This document shows, in pieces, positions 50,232 through 60,263 of a stretch of DNA of 64,000 nt. The notes below the pieces were generated by a model that worked only from the letters and a program-made list of their open reading frames with translations, did no database searches and had not been told where the DNA came from. The position numbers were made by a program, and so were the translations under genes. Position 1 is the first letter of the stretch, and each line of letters starts with the position of its first letter. This stretch comes from Nyssa sinensis (taxonomy: Eukaryota; Streptophyta; Magnoliopsida; Cornales; Nyssaceae), in the NCBI GenBank assembly GCA_008638375.1, contig CM018035.1:21372307-21436306 (forward strand), read 5' to 3'.

Positions 50232-50449
50232 TGAGGGAATGGAAAGGTGTGATTACTGGTGATGGAAGTGGTGCTGCAGGTGGTGATGCTTTGCTAGTCT
50301 TATGGGTAGCTTTGGTCACTTTTTCCCTCGTATCAGCCATCATCTTCTCTTGTACAGATGGTGCAACCAGAGACAGAACTTCTGAAGCGGATTCAAGTGC
50401 TTACGATGGAGGATACGCTGGGGAGTGTAGTGCAGCTTGTGGTGGATGA
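50228..50449 (+). CDS. Small single-pass membrane protein with Cys/Gly-rich C-terminus
   Basis: The frame encodes 73 residues from ATG 50228 to TGA 50447..50449. The N-terminus MVREWKGVITGDGSGAAGGD is followed by one strongly hydrophobic segment (about residues 20-42, DALLVLWVALVTFSLVSAII), then FSC and a polar Ser/Asp/Thr stretch. It ends CSAACGG. Composition, order and length resemble small plant-specific membrane proteins whose C-termini are rich in Cys and Gly. I know no established function and give no symbol. The start was chosen because the TATA box at 50163 lies downstream of the earlier in-frame ATG. It is the only frame in the window with normal coding composition outside transposons. 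It has no intron. Element D lies 440 bp downstream. The main doubt is whether it is expressed. Confidence 0.68.
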
Positions 50450-50781
50450 AAACAAATTATATAAGCTGAAAACTAGAGGCTGATAATCCTATTCAATCAT
50501 TGCCAAAATTGATGGAAATCTTGCCGAATTTGCTTCTTTCTTCTAAAACAGCTGTAATTGTTATATTTCAACGACTTTTTATTTTTTTTTGGCTAAAGCT
50601 AGGAACCAAACATGAATTCCGAGGAAATGTCCTATCTACCACAGCTATGAATTTAAGCATTTTGTGCAATAATCGACAGGCTCCTTTTTATTGCAGTATT
50701 TCATTTGAAAATTACCCAAAACAAAAAGTAGTTCATTTAATTGTTCTAAATCTTCTACGCTTTTTCTCCCTGGACTGGCAC

Positions 50782-50819
<38 letters not shown>

Positions 50820-50888
50820 TACATATGCACATAAATGCATATTATATATAAACACATGCACTACACAAACTCCTATATGTACTAATTA
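50450..50888. other. Downstream flank of the host gene
   Basis: It is non-coding, with a TA/CA microsatellite at about 50785..50820. It ends at the target site ATGAA of Element D. A 129-codon plus-strand frame (50500..50889) has a TA/CA-repeat tail and low-complexity content and is not supported. Confidence 0.6.
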
Positions 50889-50893
50889 ATGAA

Positions 50894-51592
50894 TGGTGTG
50901 CCAAAAACTAACCACGTATACGATACCCATTGTGTAATTAAATACCAGTACCTCTGTATACCGATGTAACCCCGGTAGGAATGTATAGCTGGTGTGCCAA
51001 AAACTAACCACGTATACGGTTCTCATTACGTGATTAAATATCGGTACCTACGTATACCGACGTTATGTAGTAAAACCTCGGACTACCGACCTTGTCACAA
51101 ACGGACAAACGTTAACGGAAGCAATGACGTCGAGAGTTGATGATGAAAATTCTGCCGTCTGACACCAGCACACCTTAGGCCTATAAAGCCTATAAAAGGG
51201 ACACTTAGATCCCTAAGCTTATTAAATGTGGCATGACAGGTGGCCAAGGCGGTGAGGAGATAGACCCCTAGCTTATTAAATGTGGCATGACAGGTTGCCA
51301 AGGCGGTGAGGAGGTGGCATGACGATACTGCCACCGCCTGATATAGTATGACGTGGCATGAAAAGTGTTGAACGTCTATAACTAGAGGAAAAACAAAAAA
51401 AGAAAAGGATATACAACACAGAAGAACGTAAAAAAGAGATTCCATGCATCATTATAAAAAACTCTCTTCTGACTTAACCATCGGAGTGGCTACCGCCGGA
51501 GCCCTCCCCGGTGGTCACATTGTTTATTTCTTGTGTAGGACCATGGAGGCGAGACGACTGGAGCCTTGGCGGTGATTGGAAGTGCAGCATCA
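50894..51592 (+). repeat. Element D 5' LTR
   Basis: 699 bp, starting TGGTGTGCC and ending GCAGCATCA. Its first 96 bp are tandemly repeated (copies at 50894 and 50990). A second 54-bp duplication (AGCTTATTAAATGTGGCATG at 51216 and 51270) follows the TATA box. Confidence 0.96.
51191..51199 (+). promoter_or_regulatory. TATA box of the Element D LTR
   Basis: TATAAAAGG lies about 300 bp into the LTR and is repeated in the 3' LTR at 60859. Transcription of gag-pol would start about 30 bp downstream. Confidence 0.7.
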
Positions 51593-51595
51593 GCT

Positions 51596-51613
51596 TGGCG
51601 CCGTCTGTGGGAA
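51596..51613 (+). other. Element D primer-binding site
   Basis: TGGCGCCGTCTGTGGGAA, three bases after the LTR end, is the site typical of Tat-lineage gypsy elements and clearly different from the tRNA-Met sites of Elements A and B. Confidence 0.93.
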
Positions 51614-51662
51614 TCGCAAGTGTTCTTACCAACGTTATTATTCTCATTTCCATCTTTTCATC

Positions 51663-53807
51663 ATGGCCTCCGGTCGTCGTCCGCAATACACATCCCAAAG
51701 CCAACCAGTATCCGGCGATGAAGCAGAGGGAACCTCCAATCCTATGCAACAACAACTTGATCAATTGCAACTTCAACTGCGAAGACAATCCGAACATATG
51801 CAAGAACAGCTTTCCGCAATATCTCAAGTCTTGGCTACTTTAACACGGAATCTGCCAAGTCTTCCCGTCAACCCCACGGTAAATGTTCCTGAGGGAAGAA
51901 CTTCTGTTTTTCCTACCCTCAGAGAAAGACATTTCGAGGAAGGAGGTCCTAGTGTGCCCCCTTGGGGTACCCCTCGCGTTCAAGATAATCCTCGTCCTCC
52001 GAATATCAATACGGGTGGGGTACCTAGTGTTCATGTTAACCCACCTGATCATCTTCATGACCACATACTAAGCCCTGCTCATTCCGGTGCCAACCAGAGA
52101 CATTCATATCCTCCTCAACCTCAAGTTTCGCTCCCACATAGGAGACGTTCGGAACAAGTTATGTATGAGCAGGATCCTCCTGTATTGATAGCACAAGAGG
52201 TCGGAGCACCGGGGCCGCAACCGTCAGTACCATCTAGAACGCGACAACGGCTTGAGGAGGTAGCAGACTCAGTTGGGCAGATAGCTCAAGTGGCAGAAGG
52301 ACATCTCCCTCCAAAACAAGATGAAATAACACGGCTGCTCGGTAGATTCACCACTCTTTTTATTGCCGCTATATTATCAGAAGAGCGACCTCGAAAATTT
52401 ATTGTTCCGAAGTTTACTCTGTATGATGGGACAGAAGATCCTGGGGACCATCTCTCTAATTATCAGCATACCATGGCTCTACATGGGGCTACTGACGCTT
52501 TCTTGTGTCGAACCTTTGTTACAAGTCTGAAAGGAGCAGCTTTACGATGGTTCCATAATCTCCCACAAGGATCGATCCCGAGCTTTTATGAGCTCAGCAG
52601 ATGCTTTCTTGATCGGTTCTTAACTAGCAGAAGATTACGAAAAGGACCCGAATTCCTTCTGTCGATCAAGCAACAGAAAGGAGAGTCTCTCAGAGACTAT
52701 ATCGCCCGTTTTAATTTGGAACTGACTGAAATCACGGATTGTGGTCCAGGCTTCCTAGTCGCTGCCCTTCATGCAGGCTTATGGCAAGGACGGTTCCATG
52801 ACTCCTTGACGAAGAATCCTCCAGCAGATATTGCTTCGCTCATGGAAAGAGCAAGAAAGTACATCAATTTGGAGGATACCAGAGAGTCCCTTCGCAAAGC
52901 CAAAGAGCAAGCCCAGAAGGACGAGAACTCCCAAAAACGAGATGCGAGCGGTGCCAACAAGAGACAGAAAAGTCTGGACAGGAGGTCGGCGTCCCGAACT
53001 CAGAACAACACAACCTCGGGAAGGACCAATTTGTATGGGCCTCTTGATGTGCCCCTAACTCCTCTGAATGCCTCCCTTACCCAAATTTATCATCAAGTTC
53101 GGGCACGTGAAAATTTGAAGACTCCCGAACCCCTATTTAGTCATCCAGATGCCAGAGATCGCAACAAATATTGTGAATTTCATAAAGATCATGGGCATAC
53201 TACCGAGACCTGTCGGCATTTGCAACGTGAGATTGAGTTGCTGATTAAAAGAGGACGTCTGAAAGAGTTCGTCCAACGGGAGGAAGATCAAACCAATCCC
53301 CATCAAAGGTCCCAACAATCCGGAGCGGATCAGAGGCCACAACAGCAGAGACAGCTCGATCATCATAACGAGCTATCTCATGCAAACAATCAAGTCATTC
53401 TTACTCTCCATACTGATAGTGCATTGACCGGGATGTCGAATAGGGCGAAGAAGAGATACTCAAGGGAAGCCAGACGAGAACCTCGCCCTCTTCAAGTTGC
53501 GGTAGTTGAGAAAAGGGTAAAATCCTTACCCCAAATCAACTTCTCGGAGCTAGACCTGACGGGCGTACACTGTCCTCATAGTGATGCCCTTGTCATCTCA
53601 TTAAGGGTTGCAAATTTTGACGTGCGAAGAGTATTAGTTGATACAGGTTGCTCTACTAACATCTTATTTCAAGAGCCGTTCAGACGTATGCAACTTGACG
53701 ATACCAACTTGAGATCCACAACTGCAGTCATGTCAGGCTTCGATGGGAACTTGAGTTCCCCAATAGGAGAAATTGAGCTCCCAACCACTGTCGGAGAAAG
53801 GAGATGA
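51663..53807 (+). CDS. gag: Element D gag with start of protease
   Basis: The frame is 714 codons from ATG 51663 (MASGRRPQYTSQ). An earlier in-frame ATG at 51576 lies inside the LTR before the primer site. Visible in order are a Gln-rich coiled segment (about residues 30-60), a Pro/His-rich linker, and the capsid domain (about residues 240-385; FIVPKFTLYDGTEDPGDHL, GAALRWFHNLP, LRDYIARFNLEL). Next come a Lys/Arg-rich stretch and the lineage-specific zinc motif (CEFHKDHGHTTETC). The protease start holds DTGCSTN, the catalytic Asp loop, near 53640. It forms particles and binds RNA. The frame stops in mid-protease at 53805, and the missing half continues one frame over. The frameshift is likely a mutation, but a programmed shift cannot be excluded by reading alone. 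Confidence 0.9.
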   Translation: MASGRRPQYTSQSQPVSGDEAEGTSNPMQQQLDQLQLQLRRQSEHMQEQLSAISQVLATLTRNLPSLPVNPTVNVPEGRTSVFPTLRERHFEEGGPSVPPWGTPRVQDNPRPPNINTGGVPSVHVNPPDHLHDHILSPAHSGANQRHSYPPQPQVSLPHRRRSEQVMYEQDPPVLIAQEVGAPGPQPSVPSRTRQRLEEVADSVGQIAQVAEGHLPPKQDEITRLLGRFTTLFIAAILSEERPRKFIVPKFTLYDGTEDPGDHLSNYQHTMALHGATDAFLCRTFVTSLKGAALRWFHNLPQGSIPSFYELSRCFLDRFLTSRRLRKGPEFLLSIKQQKGESLRDYIARFNLELTEITDCGPGFLVAALHAGLWQGRFHDSLTKNPPADIASLMERARKYINLEDTRESLRKAKEQAQKDENSQKRDASGANKRQKSLDRRSASRTQNNTTSGRTNLYGPLDVPLTPLNASLTQIYHQVRARENLKTPEPLFSHPDARDRNKYCEFHKDHGHTTETCRHLQREIELLIKRGRLKEFVQREEDQTNPHQRSQQSGADQRPQQQRQLDHHNELSHANNQVILTLHTDSALTGMSNRAKKRYSREARREPRPLQVAVVEKRVKSLPQINFSELDLTGVHCPHSDALVISLRVANFDVRRVLVDTGCSTNILFQEPFRRMQLDDTNLRSTTAVMSGFDGNLSSPIGEIELPTTVGERR

Positions 53808-54027
53808 TCAGAAAACCCTTGTTGCTGCGTTTATGGTCGTAGACTCCCACTCTCTGTACAATATTATTATCGGGAGACCCTGGCTTCATCAAATGGGAGC
53901 TGTCACCTCCACCCTTCATCAGTGCTTAAAGTATCTGCATAACGAGAAGGTCTGCACCATCAAAGGTTCCCAGTTGACATCTCGAGAATGCCACGTTGTG
54001 GCATTAAAAAAGAAGAACACAAAATAG
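53773..54027 (+). pseudogene. Element D protease C-terminal half, out of frame
   Basis: From about 53797, in the +1 frame, the protein continues as EKGDDQKTLVAAFMVVDSHS, then NIIIGRPWLHQMGAV and TIKGSQLTSRECHVVALKK, a typical Tat protease end with the IIGRPWL block. It stops at 54025..54027. From there to 54125 no frame links cleanly to RT, so a second frame change or small lesion lies in the linker. Confidence 0.8.
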
Positions 54028-54124
54028 CAATCACAGACTCCTCGGGAGTGCTTCGACATGGGGAAAGATACAGAACTCCCCTCAGAGATTACCGAACCAA
54101 TGAGCCCTCAGAGGAAGAGATAGC

Positions 54125-55375
54125 ATGGTGAAATCTAATCAAGAACCACTCAAAATATTGGTGAGTACCGAAGAGGAGGAGCGTTATTTGCAGCTCGGTT
54201 CAGACCTGACCTCGTCGGAACGAGAAGAGCTGGTCTCCTTCCTGAAAGACAATGTGTCAGTCTTTGCTTGGGACACCTCAGACATGGAAGGAATAGATCC
54301 AACTCTTATTTCTCACAAGTTAATGACAGATCCCTTTCATCCTCCAGTAAGACAGAAGCGGCGACTCTTTGCACCCGAACGGCATAACATAATTAATGCC
54401 GAAATTCAAAGATTGCTGAATGCAAACATGATCAAAGAGGTGTTTTATCCAGACTGGCTTGCCAATACTGTCCTTGTGAAGAAAAAGAATGGTAAATGGC
54501 GGGTGTGTGTTGATTACACCGATCTCAACAGAGCTTGCCCCAAAGATAGTTTCCCTATTCCCCGAATCGATCAAATGGTAGATGCGACTGCAGGCCATGA
54601 ATTAATGAGCTTCATGGATGCGTATTCCGGTTATAATCAAATCCGAATGTACCCCCCGGACCAAGAGAAAACATCCTTCATCTCAGAACGGGGTCTGTAT
54701 TGCTATAAAGTAATGCCTTTCGGCTTAAAAAATGCCGGAGCTACGTATCAGCGATTGGTCAACAAAATGTTTGAACATTTGATCGGAAAAACGATGGAAG
54801 TGTATATTGACGATATGTTGGTAAAAAGCCAGAAAAAGAGCGATCATATTGGGCACCTGAAGCAAACTTTCGATATTCTCCGCCAATACAAGATGAAATT
54901 AAATCCTTCAAAATGTACGTTCGGCATAACTGAAGGAAAGTTTTTAGGTTTCTTAATTTCACAGAGAGGCATCGAAGCGGATCCTTTGCAAATCAAGGCA
55001 TTAATGGAACTACAACCACCCAGGTCTAAGAAAGATATACAGGCGCTCAATGGCAGAATAGCAGCTCTGAATCGCTTCATCTCTCGATCGACAGATCGCT
55101 GCCTCCCGTTCTTTAAAATTCTAAGGGGGAATAAAGCTATGGAGTGGACTGACGAATGTAATAAAGCCTTTCAGGAACTAAAGCAATATATGGCATCTCC
55201 GGAGCTTTTATCTAAACCCATTCAGGGGGAAAAACTTTTCTTATACCTAGCAGTATCGAAAAATGCGATAAGCTCTGCCCTCATTCGGGAAGATCAAGGA
55301 TCTCAGAAACCCGTCTTTTATGTCAGCAAAGCGCTCTTGGTTCAGAAAAGAAGTACCCAGCGGTGGAAAAACTAG
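54125..55375 (+). pseudogene. pol: Element D reverse transcriptase
   Basis: This clean stretch begins after the linker and shows the RT blocks in order. They are LVKKKNGKWRVCVDYTDLNR, PKDSFPIPRIDQMVDATAGH, SFMDAYSGYNQI (first catalytic Asp) and FGLKNAGATYQRLVNKMF. The catalytic box YIDDMLVKS is at 54803..54829. LNPSKCTFGI, FLGFLISQRGIEADP and the start of the RNase H-like connection follow. The enzyme copies element RNA to DNA. All RT motifs are intact. The frame is lost at about 55335, where one base is missing in the CLLGSEKKYP region, and is regained after an extra base near 55520. Confidence 0.92.
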
Positions 55376-55633
55376 CATTTGCCTTAGTTATCTCTGCTCG
55401 AAAACTTCGGCCATATTTCCAAGCTCATTCAATCATAATCCCGACGTCTTATCCTTTAAAAGAGATTTTGCAAAAGCCAGACACCTCGGGACGCTTGATG
55501 AAATGGTCAGTAGAACTAGGGAGAATTTGACATATCGTATACACCTCGGACAGCTATCAAGGCTCAAGCCCTAGCAGATTTTATTGCAGAATTCACCCCT
55601 ACTCTGGCCAGTAACGTCAAAACAAACGAGACC

Positions 55634-57355
55634 ATGCCAGCTTGGCAGCTTCATGTCGATGGTTCCTCTACCGATAAAGGTTCTGGAGCTGGTATTGTAC
55701 TTCAATCACCATGCGGATTCACCTCTGAACAAGCTGTTACATTGAACTTCAAAGCTTCCAACAACGAAGCAGAGTACGAAGCATTAGTTCTCGGCATGAA
55801 GCTCGCCTTAGAATGTGAAGTTCATAACCTCGAAGCATTCTCTGATTCGCAATTGGTGGTTGGACAAGTTATGGGAGAATTTATGGCTAAAGATGAACGA
55901 ATGATCAGGTATGTCGAGATGGTGAGAGACTTAAGTAAATTGTTTTCCCATTTCACCATTTACAAAATCGAAAGAAATCAAAATGTGCGAGCTGATGCTC
56001 TGGCAACTATGGCCTCTCATTTGGAACCGCACGGGGACTCCGAAGTCGGCATCTCCTCCCGAGCTGAGCGGAGTATTCAAGTAGTGTGCTCCGTTTCACC
56101 CATAGATGAGCAAGAAGATTGGAGGGCTCCGATCTTTCGTTATCTACAAGGTGGGCAACTGCCGGAAGAAAAGAACCGAGCTCGAAGCCTGAGAATCCGA
56201 GCGGCAAGATACGTTATTATGAATAACAGACTCTACTGCAGGTCATATTCCCAGCCACTTCTCAGATGCTTATCTCCTGAAGAATCTAAGTATGTTCTGG
56301 CTGAAATTCATGAAGGGATTTGCGGGAATTATAATGGCGGGAGAACTATCTCCCACCGAGCACTCACACATGGGTATTATTGGCCCAGTATGCTTCGAGA
56401 CGCTAGAGAATAAGTGAAAATGTGCGATAAATGTCAACGTTTCGCCTCCTACCAGCATCAGCCACAGCACGATTTAACACCCATAATCAGTCCATGGCCT
56501 TTTGCCCAATGGGGGATGGACATCGTAGGACCGTTACCAAAGGCTCCCCAGGCCAGAAGGTATTTACTGGTGGCCATAGATTATTTCTCCAAATGGACAG
56601 AAGCGGAGCCGTTAACTCGCATTACCGAAGTTGAGGTAAGGAACTTTACATGGAAAAATATCGTTTGTAGGTTCGGTGTGCCTCGCGTCTTGATAACCGA
56701 CAACGGTACTCAATTCGATGGCAAGGTGTTCAAAACATTCTGTACCGACCTCAAGATTAGCCATCATTTCTCTTCCCCTGGGCATCCCCAAGCAAATGGG
56801 TAAGCTGAAGTAACCAACCGAACTATCCTTAATGCCCTAAAGAAGAGACTCGAACGTGCCAAAGGAAAATGGGTCGAAGAGCTGCCAGGAGTATTATGGG
56901 CATACCGAACTACAAAAAGAACGTCGACATCTGAAACACCATTTTCTCTGGCATATGGCACTGAAGCTGTGATTCCCGTTGAAATCGGAATGCCTACCCT
57001 CAGAACAGAAGATTTCGACCAACAAACCAATGATCTTCAATTGGTGGAAAATCTTGATTTACTAGAAGAAAAGAGAGAGCAAGCTGGCATTAGGGCTGAG
57101 GAGTATCGTCGAAGAATTGCTAAAGCGTTCAATCAAAATGTGAAGCCAGTCCTCCTTCAAATTGGTGATTTGGTTCTTAGAAAAGTCTTCCCCAATACTA
57201 AAGATCCCGCTATGGGAAAATTCTCTCCAAACTAGGAAGGACCTTATAAAATTGTTCGGATGATCAGACAGACGACCTGTTGGTTGGAAGATATGTCAGG
57301 AAAGCCAATACCTAGGCCTTGGAATACCGAGCATCTAAAGAAATATTATCAATGA
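55634..57355 (+). pseudogene. pol: Element D RNase H and integrase, three in-frame stops
   Basis: RNase H opens with LHVDGSSTDKGSGAGIVL and carries NNEAEYEAL, SDSQLVV and ADALAT, so all four acidic residues are present. Integrase follows with an HHCC zinc finger (HEGICGNYNGG, then CDKCQRF). The core has GMDIVGPLP, ITDNGTQFDG and, after a stop, AEVTNRTI. The C-terminal LQIGDLVLRKVFPN and GPYKIVRM follow, and the end is at TGA 57353..57355. No chromodomain is present, as in Tat elements. Stops lie at 56411 (TAA, inside the zinc finger), 56801 (TAA, where Gln is usual, just before the catalytic Glu) and 57233 (TAG, where Trp is usual). The last two fit C-to-T or G-to-A changes. Confidence 0.92.
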
Positions 57356-57389
57356 AGCGTCTTTGTTTTTTACGTATGGGTTTGTAATA

Positions 57390-57703
57390 TTGGCCCCTAT
57401 GAGCAGCAATGCCATAGGTATGGTCCCATTTCAATTGGCCCCTGTGAGCAGCAATGCCATAGGTATGGTCCCATTTCAATTGGCCCCTGTGAGCAGTAAT
57501 GCCATAGGTATGGTCCCATTTCAATTGGCCCCTGTGAGCAGCAATGCCATAGGTATGGTCCCATTTCAATTGGCCCCTGTGAGCAGCAATGCCATAGGTA
57601 TGGTCCCATTTCAATTGGCCCCTGTGAGCAGCAACGCCATAGGTATGGTCCCATTTCAATTGGCCCCTATGAGCAGCAATGCCATAGGTATGGTCCCATT
57701 TCT
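57390..57703. repeat. Seven tandem 45-bp repeats, open on both strands
   Basis: Unit starts fall at 57390, 57435, 57480, 57525, 57570, 57615 and 57660, each TTGGCCCCTRTGAGCAG-. Copies are almost identical, differing at two or three positions. As 45 is a multiple of three, a 15-residue repeat is open on the plus strand (APVSSNAIGMVPFQL) and on the minus strand (KWDHTYGIAAHRGQL). It lies between the pol stop and the antisense gene. I treat it as a minisatellite, not a gene. Confidence 0.95.
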
Positions 57704-58102
57704 AGTTTAACTGATGCTCGCGAACAAGTATTTTATGAGGATAATCAGGAAGACCACCGACCTTGTACTATCTTTTCACAAAGACGATCCTTTCGGAACT
57801 CAGGTTCATCTCATTGCTCCTTTATTATTAAGTTTTTATTATCAAATATTCCATCTTGCGATATTTCGGTAGTGCAAAATAACTTTAGCTCAAAAACTTA
57901 GGGAAACTGCGATGGTAAACGGTTTTTGTGACATTGCATCCACAACGTGAGATAACTTAGTACGATCTACGATAAAAACATTCGAAACCAGAAAATAACT
58001 TTTGAATGTCATTCATGGCCCACAATGAGTGAGTGTTAATACATAGTACATCAATTTTTAGGGGGAATAGAGGAGATCGGTACAGCATCTTCAATGATTT
58101 GA
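57704..58102. other. Spacer between pol repeats and antisense gene
   Basis: Non-coding, no frame of note. It would contain the 3' end of the antisense transcript and part of the sense RNA's 3' region. I see no clear poly(A) signal. Confidence 0.5.
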
Positions 58103-60030
58103 TCATGGGGTGGTTGCTCTGGGGAGGTCAGGTAGAGAAGCCGCTATCTCGACATCATCTACTTTGGAAATATCCAGGTCTGGATATAGCTTTTGAATTC
58201 TCTTTCTGTAGAGAGAATAGCCAGCGTCCATGAGCTCTCTCCCCATGGAGTTCACCACGCCCATCATATTGGCCTTTGTGGACTCCCTCGTCATCACTCT
58301 CACTTCCTCCACTTTCTGAGCCTCTGCAAGCTCAGCCTCTCTGTACTTCTTCCTTAAGTCCTCCAGAGCTCTAGCTTGCTTATCCCTCTGAGCAAGCAGA
58401 CTGTTCATTGCGTGTGACGCATCGTTAAGTTTTTTGCTCAGACCCTCTATCTGCTCCTTTAAATTGATGACTTGAGCTCGTGATTCGGAGAGGTCAGAAT
58501 ACGCAGCTTTGAGCTCGGTACGGATAGCTTCCACTTCAGACCGAGCTTCTTTTAGGTTGGATTGAGTCTTCTTTAACTCGGTCTCCAATGTTTTGACCTT
58601 TTCCGCTTGGTCGAAGCGATCCATCATCACACCGGCCGCCCGTAGACCCTATGAATACCAAACGGAACACGTAAATCAGGAGGAACGAGTTATAAGTCAA
58701 TGTAAAGCGAAACACGAAGGAAATTACCTTGGCGTGATCAAGCATCATGTCGGCAAGGATCTGCCTTGAACTCTTGCCTTTAAAACCAGTAGGCAGTCCC
58801 ACACGTAAGGCCACTTTCATGGCCTCTGCACCATCAGGCGCTTCGGCAGGGTTTAGAGAGGCAGAAGCCGAGACCCCTTGCGAATCGCTTGGTGTAGGAG
58901 CGGAAGGCTGAGCACTAGGCGTCGGAACCGAAGGCTGAGCCATCGGAGGAGCTTCCGTCCCAGCAGACTCTGTATTGACTGCCTCGGTAGGGGGAGCTGT
59001 GGAGGCCTGTCGAGCTGCTCTGGACACCAGCCTCCTCTTCTTCGGTTCGGGCTGCTGCACTGTTGAAGAGGCCGGAGCCTCGGTGGTCTCATTCGCTCTC
59101 GACGATGGCTTGGTTGACTTCGTCTTGCCCATTGGAGCGAAGGAAGATAAAATAGATTTCTTCATCATTGCGGTCTCCTCCTTCGTCAGTTCCGCGGCCA
59201 TTAGATTTTGTGGTGAAAGAATTAAATGGTGAGGTCGGAGTACTGGCTTCAGAAGTTGAGAATATCTTCTCTCGATCTCGGGAGTGAAAGGTGCCTTTTT
59301 CCACTTCCTTTTATCTACAAAATGTGCCAAAACATAGACAGTTAGTAACAGAAATTAAGGAATTCTGAAGATACCACTATACAGATCTGATATCGGAATA
59401 CTAACCCCTTGGGCCGGTGTGCCGAGGAAATACACTTAGATGATTTTCGTAATCCTCTCGCTCCCAGCCACCTCCTACGAAGAAGTACCACTTCTTCCAC
59501 ATTTTGTTGGAAGAAGGTACTGAGGTTAGAGGTCTGAACCTCTGATTGAACGACGTGTAGTATAACTCTTCGTTACTAAGATATTTCAACTCTAATTGGC
59601 TACGAACGAGGTCCAGATCTACCTGAACCCCGTTCAGATGACCTAGGACTATAATGGCCAACAATTGCCTCCAACTGTTTACGTTCAATTCGGCAGGGCA
59701 TATGTTGAACCAGGTAAAAAACTCAATAAAGAAGGGGTGAAGGGGAAAACGAACTCCCAAATCAAACCATTCGAGATACGCACAAATTTCCCCCCGCCCA
59801 ATGTCGGATGGGCGCTCCGAAGGTTTGGGAACTCTACAGTATACATTTCTCAGGAAATTATACCTAGTTCTAATTGCTTTTAGGATTGTTTTTGTCATGG
59901 CCGTCTCCCCTTCTTCTCTCCCTCGACCAGACTCAGACGCAGAGGGGGACGAAGTAGAAGAAGAGGAAGGCCCTTCGTCCCCAAGATTTTTCGATTCAAT
60001 CTCAACCCTTCTCTCCTCCGAACGGGACAT
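58103..60030 (-). CDS. Antisense three-exon gene of Element D (Transposase_28-like, coiled-coil)
   Basis: Three minus-strand exons (60030..59406, 59314..58728, 58648..58103) join in frame to 585 codons plus stop. Introns of 91 and 79 bp have GT/AG ends. Exon 1 has a Ser-rich start, then a conserved region (about residues 60-135) with RVPKPSERPSDIGRGEI, GVRFPLHPFFIEFF and NSWRQLLAIIVLG. It resembles Pfam's 'putative gypsy type transposon' domain (PF04195), whose function is unknown. Exon 2 carries a nuclear-localisation-like PKKRRLV and a Pro/Ser/Ala linker. Exon 3 is a long charged coiled coil ending DLPRATTP. An upstream in-frame ATG at 60099 would add 23 hydrophobic residues. It has no stop or frameshift, unlike pol in the same element. 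Tat elements are known to carry such additional antisense ORFs, with unproven roles. Confidence 0.82.
58649..58727 (-). other. Intron 2 of the antisense gene
   Basis: The minus strand reads CCAAG then GTAATTTCC at the donor and TATTCATAG then GGTCTACGG at the acceptor, 79 bp. Splicing joins LDHAK to GLRAAGVMMDRF in frame. Without splicing the frame runs into unrelated hydrophobic residues and then frameshifts. Confidence 0.78.
59315..59405 (-). other. Intron 1 of the antisense gene
   Basis: The minus strand reads CCAAGGG then GTTAGTATT at the donor and CATTTTGTAG then ATAAAAGG at the acceptor, 91 bp, with a T-rich acceptor region. Splicing joins HTGPR to DKRKWKKAPF in frame, and an unspliced message stops two codons into the intron. 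Confidence 0.78.
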
Positions 60031-60256
60031 ATTCAAAAAGCCAAACAAAACCAAGAGAAGAAGAAGGATGAAAGGAAACTTTATGAAAAAGAGCAGCAAG
60101 AAGAAGACAGAAAAGATTAGGGATTACCTAAAACGCAGACCAGGATTCAAAGCGTGTTCGTGTGATAGTCGCCTGTGCTTGCCAGAGATTGTGCTGAAGT
60201 TTTAAACTTGAGAATGTACGAAGCGCGTAACTCTGATTTCAAAAGTATTGTTCATT

Positions 60257-60263
60257 ATTTATA
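60257..60263 (-). promoter_or_regulatory. TATA box of the antisense gene
   Basis: The minus strand reads CGTTTATAAATAATG. This would start transcription near 60230, giving a leader of about 200 bp to the ATG at 60030. It lies inside the element, outside the LTR. Confidence 0.5.

Noticed and set aside
51576..51662. Upstream in-frame ATG at 51576 as the gag start of Element D
   Set aside because: It lies in the LTR and the frame would run through the primer-binding site. The ATG at 51663 fits the usual gag position.
52831..53366. Frames opposite to and overlapping gag (52769..52960, 52831..53058, 53133..53366)
   Set aside because: They are shadow frames of the well-supported gag.
57390..57703. 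Regular repeats suggestive of a CRISPR array
   Set aside because: The units are contiguous, with no unique spacers, and the setting is a plant retrotransposon.
57312..57710. Two 115-codon frames, one per strand, across the 45-bp array
   Set aside because: They are a by-product of a repeat length divisible by three, have no start context or neighbours that fit a gene, and consist of one 15-residue unit.
59801..60205. 134-codon plus-strand frame near the start of the antisense gene
   Set aside because: It is a shadow of exon 1, low in conserved composition, whereas the minus-strand frame has a domain and splice sites.
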